Shown here piece after piece: positions 1-6,400 of a DNA stretch of 10,089 nucleotides (positions within the stretch are counted from its first letter, which is position 1; each line of letters opens with the position of its first letter). The translations under genes were made by a program, and so were the position numbers. Source of the DNA: Candidatus Saccharibacteria bacterium CG_4_10_14_0_2_um_filter_52_9. Lineage in GTDB: Bacteria > Patescibacteriota > Saccharimonadia > Saccharimonadales > UBA4665. Location: positions 1 through 10,089 of the forward strand of contig PFOA01000090.1 in assembly GCA_002792275.1 (NCBI GenBank). The letters are read 5' to 3'. The notes under the pieces are model-generated. The model saw only the letters and a program-made list of their open reading frames with translations, had not been told where the DNA came from and ran no database searches.

Positions 1-99
1 ACTGTTAGTTGCTTGTAGTTCATAACACTCCGATTGTCTCAGAGTGTTGCACTTACTTATTGAACTCAGTAACCGACTCTAAGACTGCGGAAGGAGGGC

Positions 100-127
100 T
101 GGACTTTAGTGAGTAAATAATTATAAT
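100..127 (+). promoter_or_regulatory. Candidate distal sigma70-type promoter P1
   Basis: A perfect TATAAT (122-127) is preceded by TGGACT (100-105, 4 of 6 matches to TTGACA) with a 16-bp spacer, inside a local AT-rich patch in otherwise GC-rich DNA. Transcription would start near 133-135. That would give a leader of about 275 nt before the giant gene, containing both stem-loops, or start directly at the GTG of a small ORF (133-240). Promoter assignment is by consensus only. Confidence 0.45.
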
Positions 128-132
128 AAAAG

Positions 133-240
133 GTGAACGCGTGGCCAGGTGCGGAGATCAAACGTGACGACCCCAGTTGTCAGACTGCTTATCAATCACA
201 ATGGGGGTTAACGTTAATGCTTAACAGGGGGTGTGCATAG
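133..240 (+). CDS. Possible leaderless 35-aa leader peptide (speculative)
   Basis: A GTG at 133 opens a frame of 35 codons ending with TAG at 238-240. The start lies six bases after the last base of the TATAAT at 122-127, about where transcription should begin, so the message could be leaderless; no Shine-Dalgarno sequence precedes it. The product would begin VNAWPGAEIKRDDPSC, and I recognise no family. Its stop codon lies inside the left arm of the 231-262 stem-loop, an arrangement like a leader peptide whose translation could affect folding of the leader RNA. A frame of this length can easily occur by chance, and the start codon is not ATG, so this is a candidate only. Confidence 0.15.
   Translation: MNAWPGAEIKRDDPSCQTAYQSQWGLTLMLNRGCA
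171..206 (+). other. Stem-loop in leader region
   Basis: CCCCA (171-175) pairs with TGGGG (202-206), and after a single bulged G (176) TTGT (177-180) pairs with ACAA (198-201). This gives a nine-pair stem with one bulge and a 17-nt loop. It has no downstream T-run, so it is not a standard terminator. It would be part of the leader RNA if transcription starts at P1. Confidence 0.4.
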
Positions 241-262
241 GTGCTGGCTAACCTATGCGTAC
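231..262 (+). promoter_or_regulatory. Long inverted repeat around GCATAGGT (operator or RNA hairpin)
   Basis: GTGTGCATAGGT (231-242) and ACCTATGCGTAC (251-262) form a 12-pair stem with two G-T pairs and an 8-nt loop; the inner eight pairs, GCATAGGT/ACCTATGC (235-242 and 251-258), are perfect. A third copy of GCATAGGT lies at 322-329, over the -35 region of candidate promoter P2. A two-fold symmetric element with a separate third copy at a promoter is what a DNA-binding regulator would use. The neighbouring giant gene encodes two MerR-type HTH units, which makes autoregulation an obvious hypothesis. The alternative is an RNA hairpin in the leader. There is no T-run after it, so intrinsic termination is unlikely. 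Confidence 0.5.
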
Positions 263-307
263 ATAAAGTAGTTCAATTTTTATCGTGTTTATGCTTTGTG
301 CCAAGGC

Positions 308-316
308 TGTGGATAA
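308..316 (-). promoter_or_regulatory. Perfect DnaA-box sequence TTATCCACA
   Basis: The + strand reads TGTGGATAA, which on the minus strand is TTATCCACA, the classical nine-base DnaA box. It lies just upstream of candidate promoter P2 (-35 at 320-325). I see no cluster of further boxes and no AT-rich unwinding element of origin type nearby, so it is not evidence of a replication origin. It may be a chance match or a DnaA-responsive promoter site. Confidence 0.25.
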
Positions 317-319
317 GTG

Positions 320-347
320 TTGCATAGGTAACCATAAGTAGTAAAAT
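320..347 (+). promoter_or_regulatory. Candidate proximal promoter P2 for the giant gene
   Basis: TTGCAT (320-325) and TAAAAT (342-347, 5 of 6 matches to TATAAT) are separated by 16 bp; an overlapping TATAAA lies at 347-352. Transcription would start near 353-356, giving a leader of about 55 nt to the ATG at 409. The -35 hexamer overlaps the third GCATAGGT element (322-329), so a protein bound there would compete with RNA polymerase. The -35 match is weak (3 of 6), which would fit a regulated promoter. Confidence 0.4.
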
Positions 348-408
348 ATAAAGAGTTACGTTCGATAACAAATACTAAACCTTACAGAAAATACGTGAAC
401 ATAAAACT

Positions 409-3400
409 ATGGGCAAACCAGCTCAAAAAAATCCAAATGGTGGTAATACCGATTCAGCAGTCTATGCCGACACTGAGGCTTTGGTTTCGATCAGCCAGGC
501 CGCCGGCATTCTCGACGTATCAATCGATACCATCCGCCGCTGGGACAAGAACGGCACCCTCAAGTCCAGCCGGCCTGACGGTAAGAACCGTTTCTTTGCC
601 GTTAAAGACCTGGAAGCTATAAAGTTTGCCCAGCCGCTAACTATAGGCGAGGCCTCTGAGCAGTTGGGCGTATCGGTTTCTACCCTGCGCCGCCTGGAGA
701 AGAAGGGTGTGATCAAGCCGGAGCGCAATGGCAACGGCGAACGGCTGTACAACAAACAAACTCTGCAGGACTTTCTGCGTAGTGAGTACTTTGTACGGCA
801 AAAGGAAGTCGAGCAGGAGATACTTAAGCCCCTGAGCGGCAAACCCGATCCGGGCGAGAAGGGCGAACAGCGCCTGGGTCATGACCCGGCGATCTACGCG
901 CTGTTAGGTGAGCATCACCTAAACATCGAGGGCTTGAAACGGTTCCGCAAACGGTTTGTCGGTGCGCTGGCAGTGATCGGCTTGAGCTTTGTGCTGATAG
1001 TGGTCGTTATTACCATCCTCTTCCTGTTGTTCCCGGCCAGCACCTCCAAGGTGCTTGGCTACTACCATGGCAACCCAAGCACCAAGCACTTCTCGCTGGA
1101 GCCGCAGGCTTCGATGTTGGCCCGGCAAGCCAAGCCTTTTAGCGGTACGGCGCTACGGTTCATAGAGGCCGTCAATCCTAAGCTACGCGAAAAGATTGCA
1201 CCGCGCCAGCCGATCCAAGATGTTAACGATGTACTGGCTACCAACGCCGACGGCGATATTGTCAGCAAATATACCTTCACTTTCCCGGACACCTCGTACT
1301 TCAAGGTGCCCGACCAAGGCCTGATCATTAACCTGAACAGCGATTTCGTGCACGGCAAGCAGCCTGGCCTGTCCGCCGGTGACCTAGCCGTGTTACCAAT
1401 TACAACGGATTTAATTAAAGACGGCTCGATTACCAAGGCCAAACTGGCACCGGGCTTGCTAATTGGCGGTGGCGGTGGCGGTGGCGTGGGTACCATTACC
1501 GAAATCCTGGCCGGGCAGGGGCTGGCCGGGGGCGGTAGTGTAGGAGCGGTTAGCCTGGGGATTAATCTTCAATCCGGCTCCGGGCTGGAGGCCAATGCCA
1601 GCGGGCTATCGATTAACCGCGGCTGTGCCAATGGCGAAACCCTCAAGTGGAACGGCTCTGGCTGGGGCTGTGCCGGCACCGTTACTCCCGGCGGTACGGC
1701 CGGCGGGGATCTTACTGGTATTTATCCGAACCCCACGGTGGCCAAAATCAACGGCAACCCCCTGGGTAACACCTCGGTAACGGCTGGCAATCTGCTGGTG
1801 GGCAGTGGTACGGCCTGGGTATCGCAGGCCATCACCGGTGACGTTTTCATTAATGCTGTAGGTGCTACAACAGTTCAGGCCGATGCAGTCGCTCTGGGCA
1901 CCGACACTACCGGAAACTATCTGTCGAACGCGGTGGGGGGTAATGGCATGACGGTTTCCGGCGCCGGTTCGGAAAACGCCACGGCCACCATAAATCTGGT
2001 GCTTAACCTGACTGGTTCCGGCCTGCAGGCTGATGCCAGCGGCCTGTCACTGTCACGAGCCTGCGCTAGCGGAGAAGTGTTGAAGTGGAATGGTTCGGCC
2101 TGGAACTGTGGCAGTGCCGGCACCTTAACCGTCAAGGAAGGCGGAGTGACGACGCTTTCACCGACCGACTCCATGAACTTTTCGGCTAGCGACTTTGCCG
2201 TGACAGCCGCCGGCGGCGGCCAGGCCGACGTCGCGATTGACTACGCCAATTCCAAAATTACCCGCAGTACACAGAATGAAACAATTTCTGGTGCCTGGAT
2301 TATGCAGCAAACCCTAACCTTTACGGGCATGGCTCCGGATATCGATACCGGTGAGGCCAAGGGGCTTACGCTACAGGGTCGGGCGGCCTCGAGTTTCCAG
2401 ACAACCACCGGGGACGTTAATATTAATCCGGCTGGCAGTGGCTCCGGCTTGGTTCTGATCGGTCAGGGAACATCGTCGGCCACGCCAGATCTGCTGGTGC
2501 TTGATCGTAAGGACAATGACGTTTCGGATCCCACGGGAACTCCAGGAGCTATGTATTACAACATTGTTTCAGGCAAATTCCGCTGTTTTGAGAATGGTGC
2601 CTGGACAAACTGTATCGGCGCCGGCAGTGGCGGCAGTGGCGGCAGTTCAGTATGGAGTGATTTGACCCAACCAACGGCCAATCTGGCTCTTAATATGAAT
2701 GAGTTTACCAGCAACTTTAACTGGAATACTTCAAACGCCATCTCCGGGCAGATAGACGGCTTATTGCTAAATATCACCAATGACGGTACCTCAGACCCCA
2801 ACACTCAGCGCTTACTGGTATTAAAGAACAATGACAACGGCCTGACAGACAACACCGGCTCCGGGGCGCCACTGCGAACCGACGAGCTACTACATGTCGA
2901 AAACGCCGACGACAGCCGCGTTAACTACGGTATTCGCGTTACCAACTCAAACTCGCTTGGCGTTGTTAATATTGCCTTCGACGCCTCGGGCTCTGGTATA
3001 AATAATGCACTTAATATTGGCGACAACCGCATCTTCGGCGGCGACGGCACCATTCAGTTCAATAACTTCCAGGTTAACGGCATTGGTACGGTTACCATTG
3101 CCGGCGGTTCGGCCTATACTTCTAGCGGCGCGACCATCGTATCATCGGCCGGTGGGAACTCGCTATTGTTGGTATCGGGCTCCGGGGGCAACCAGAATCT
3201 GCTGGTTAATGCCAATCAAAGCGTGGCGGCTACCAGTATTTTGCTGGGGCCGAGCGGTGGTGTCAGCTTCCAGAACTCCAGTGGCAATCTGCTACTCGAT
3301 GCCAATGGTGCTAATCAGGTACAGATCGGTGGCGTATCAACCGGCGATGTCTTGTTGGCCGGCGGCGTCGGCGCCTTTGGCTGTACGGTTACAAATGCCA

Positions 3401-6400
3401 ATGGCAATCTGCAGTGCACGGGCAATATAACCAACAGCACAAACTCAGGCACGCTTGGCTTCTGGACGCGTAGCGGCACCACTCTTCAGCCGGCCACCGG
3501 CGGTGATAATGTCCAGCTGACCGGTGCAGGCACGCTTAGCTATGCGGCAGGCTCGACCGGCAACTTCGACCAGTCACTATCCAGTGGGACATTTAAGACC
3601 GGAACCGGAGCCGTATCTTTGAACGGCGATACGACCATCGCGGCCGGTAAAAACCTGACCCTGGCTACCGGCACCGGCCTAATCACCCAAAACTATAATG
3701 GCAATGCCACGGCCGCCAGTATTAACGCCAACTCTCTAACCAGCGGCACGGCCCTGGCTATCAGCGCCACCAGCCTGCAGACCGGCAAAGGCCTGGCCAT
3801 AACGGGCGGCACGGCTATGACCAGCGGCAACTTGTTCCAGGGCAGCGGCACGTTCATACATACAGTTGCCAGTGAAAATGGTAGTCTGGCCAGCCTGGCC
3901 TTTACCGACGCCTCGACCAACATTAACGCCGGCGGCATCAGTAGCGGCATCAATATTGCCTCAACTGTTAGTACCAGCGGTGCCGGCACTAAAACAATAA
4001 ATGGCGTCAATGTTGCCGCCCCAACTCTGAGCGGCTGTACCAGCGGGGCTTGTACTATCAACGGCTATGCCACAACCACCAGTACAAACACCAACGCCAA
4101 TATAGTCCAGAACGGTCTGAACGTTCAGACCACCGGCACCTCGACGCTAGGCACCATTAACGGCCTAAACATAGGCGCGGTTTCGAGCGGCGCAGCCACC
4201 GAAAACGGCATCTTATTCGGCGCCGGCTGGGACCTCAACATCACCACGGCTACTAACACCGATCTGACGGTTAAATCCAACGGCTCGGGCATTCTGACAC
4301 TGGATTCTACTGGCACCGGCGCGGTCAACTTGGGCACCGACAGCACCAACGCCAAAACCGTTACTATCGGCAACACCAACAGCCCGGGCGCCTCGGGCAC
4401 GGTGGTTAACCTGAACGTTTCCAGCAGTGTCGCCACCGGCGGACTCAACCTCGGCGATAATGCCAACACCAAAACCATAGACTTGGGTGGTGTTGATAAC
4501 AATGGTGCCGATACTATACGTATCGCCACTAACGGTAGCACTGCCGACACCATCACCATCGGCAACAACACTGCCGGCACGGCTTTAACGCTTGATGCCG
4601 GCAACACCGGCAAGATCCAGATCGGCAATAGTGCCGCCGCCCACACTATCCAGATCGGTACCGATGCTACTACAGTGCAGGGAGTTTCCATCGGCTCGAT
4701 CACCGCCAGCTCCAGTACCAGAGTGGATGCTGGCTCAACTGGTCTAATCCTGAACGCCACCAGTGGATCGGTTAGCCTGCAGACCACCACCGGCGGCAAC
4801 ATTACTATCACCCCGGCTGGTAGCGGCAACATCCTGCACACTCTGGATGCTGACACCAACGCCCAGTTCAACTCGACTTATGCCAGCGATACCACTCAGA
4901 ACGTGGTGGATATTAACAGCACCAACATCGCCTCAGCTTCAACTGGAACTCTGAATTTGCTGGCCGTGCGCAATCTCAACGAGGCCAGCGCCACCGGCAC
5001 ACCGGATAGCCTAGTCTACTTGCAAAATGCCGACACTAACGAAACAGTTTCCCAGGGGTTATTCGTAGAGAACAGCTCAACCGGCACCATATCCAGCGGC
5101 ATCCTGGTTCAGAATACTTCTACCGGTACCTTAACCAGTGGCCTGACCATCACCAACACTACTACCGGTACCCTGACCAATGGTGTGATCTTTACCGGCA
5201 CTATAGGCACAGATATAACCACGGCTTCAGGACGCACGCTTACAGTTAACACCGGCGGCACCGGTACCATCCAGATTGGTGTAGATGCCAGCAACGCCAA
5301 GACCATTACCATCGGTAATACCACCAGTCCAGGAGCTTCGGGTAGTGTGGTTAATATTGATATCTCCAGTAGCGTCGCCACCGGCGGCCTTAATCTTGGC
5401 GACAACGCTAACGCCAAGACCATCGATATTGGAGGCGTAGACAATAGCGGCACAGACACGATTAGGATTGCTACCAACGCAACTGCCGCAGACGGTGTTA
5501 CCATCGGGAATGCCAATACAGGAACCACGCTTAATCTGGATGCCGGAACCGCCGCCACGGCTCTGCAGATAGGCAACTCGGCCAATGCCCACGGTATCCA
5601 GATCGGCGCAAATAACACTGGCGCCAATGCCATCCTGCTGGGTTCCAACAACAGTGCCTCGGTGCTTAATCTGGATGCCGGAACCGCCGCCACGGCTCTG
5701 CAGATAGGCAACTCTACAACCAATCATGGTATCCAGATTGGAGCAGGATCCGGCGCAACCAATGCCATTACTATCGGCAATGCTACAGCTACCTCCACGC
5801 TGATATTGGATGCCGGAACCGCCGCTAGCGCTATTCAGATAGGCAACACTGCAGGTGCTCATGACATCAAGATTGGCAATGGTGGAACAGCGGCGCAGAT
5901 TGTTACTATCGGCTCGACAAGCTCCAGCTCAGCTCTGACCCTTAATTCGGGCAGTGGCAATATCAGCTTGAATCCCGGTGGTGCCGGCAGTATCGTTAAT
6001 ACGCTGGATGCCGATTCCAATGCCCAGTTCAATGGCACGGTCGGCTCCGACGTTACCCTCAACCTGGTCGATATCGGCATTACCAACACCGCCTCGGCTT
6101 CAACCGGCACATTAAACGGCCTGGCCATTCGCAATATCAATAATGTTGCCACCGGCAACGTAGACAACCTGATTTATGCCGTTAACAGCGACAACAACGG
6201 CACTGTGGCTAACGGCCTGCTGATCGACCAGGCAGGTGGCACCATTACCAGCGGCATTACCATCCTGAATTCCGGAGGCACTCTTACTACCGGTCTGACC
6301 ATTGGCAGTGGTAGTCAAGCCATCGGCACCGGTCTTAGCTTTGCATCGACAGGCCTTAGCACCGACATCAGCCTTCAGAACGGCGAAACCATAGATAACG

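Larger units (their letters stand above)
1..408. other. Gene-free upstream region with promoters, stem-loops and short repeats
   Basis: No reading frame enters from the left edge on the + strand: all three frames meet a stop by position 25. No frame longer than about 36 codons lies wholly inside the region. It holds candidate promoters at about 100-127 and 320-347, stem-loops at 171-206 and 231-262, three GCATAGGT-type elements, a 10-bp perfect palindrome TTAACGTTAA (208-217), and a weaker inverted repeat AACACTC/GAGTGTT (24-30 and 42-48, 11-nt loop). An AAGGAGGG sequence (91-98) looks like a ribosome binding site, but the only nearby start (GTG 109) opens a three-codon frame. I recognise no tRNA, rRNA or known riboswitch class here. 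The concentration of structure suggests a regulatory leader for the giant gene, which is inference. Confidence 0.7.

Noticed and set aside
1..23. Possible minus-strand gene start (ATG at 23-21, MNYKQLT...) running off the left edge, with GGAG four bases before it
   Set aside because: Only seven codons are visible, the spacing of GGAG is short, and no promoter is evident; it cannot be supported from this window.
91..120. AAGGAGGG ribosome-binding-like sequence
   Set aside because: The only start at useful distance (GTG 109) gives a three-codon frame ending in TAA at 118-120, so it marks no gene.
395..622. 75-codon + strand frame starting at GTG 395 and overlapping the giant gene start
   Set aside because: It overlaps the MerR-type HTH coding region in another frame, has no recognisable domain and lacks a Shine-Dalgarno sequence.
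4125..4871. Long minus-strand open frames inside the giant gene (also 5109-5862 and 6483-7199)
   Set aside because: They mirror the repeat-rich, stop-poor coding of the + strand, their translations are low-complexity Val/Ala/Pro/Leu runs, and no ribosome binding site or domain is visible.
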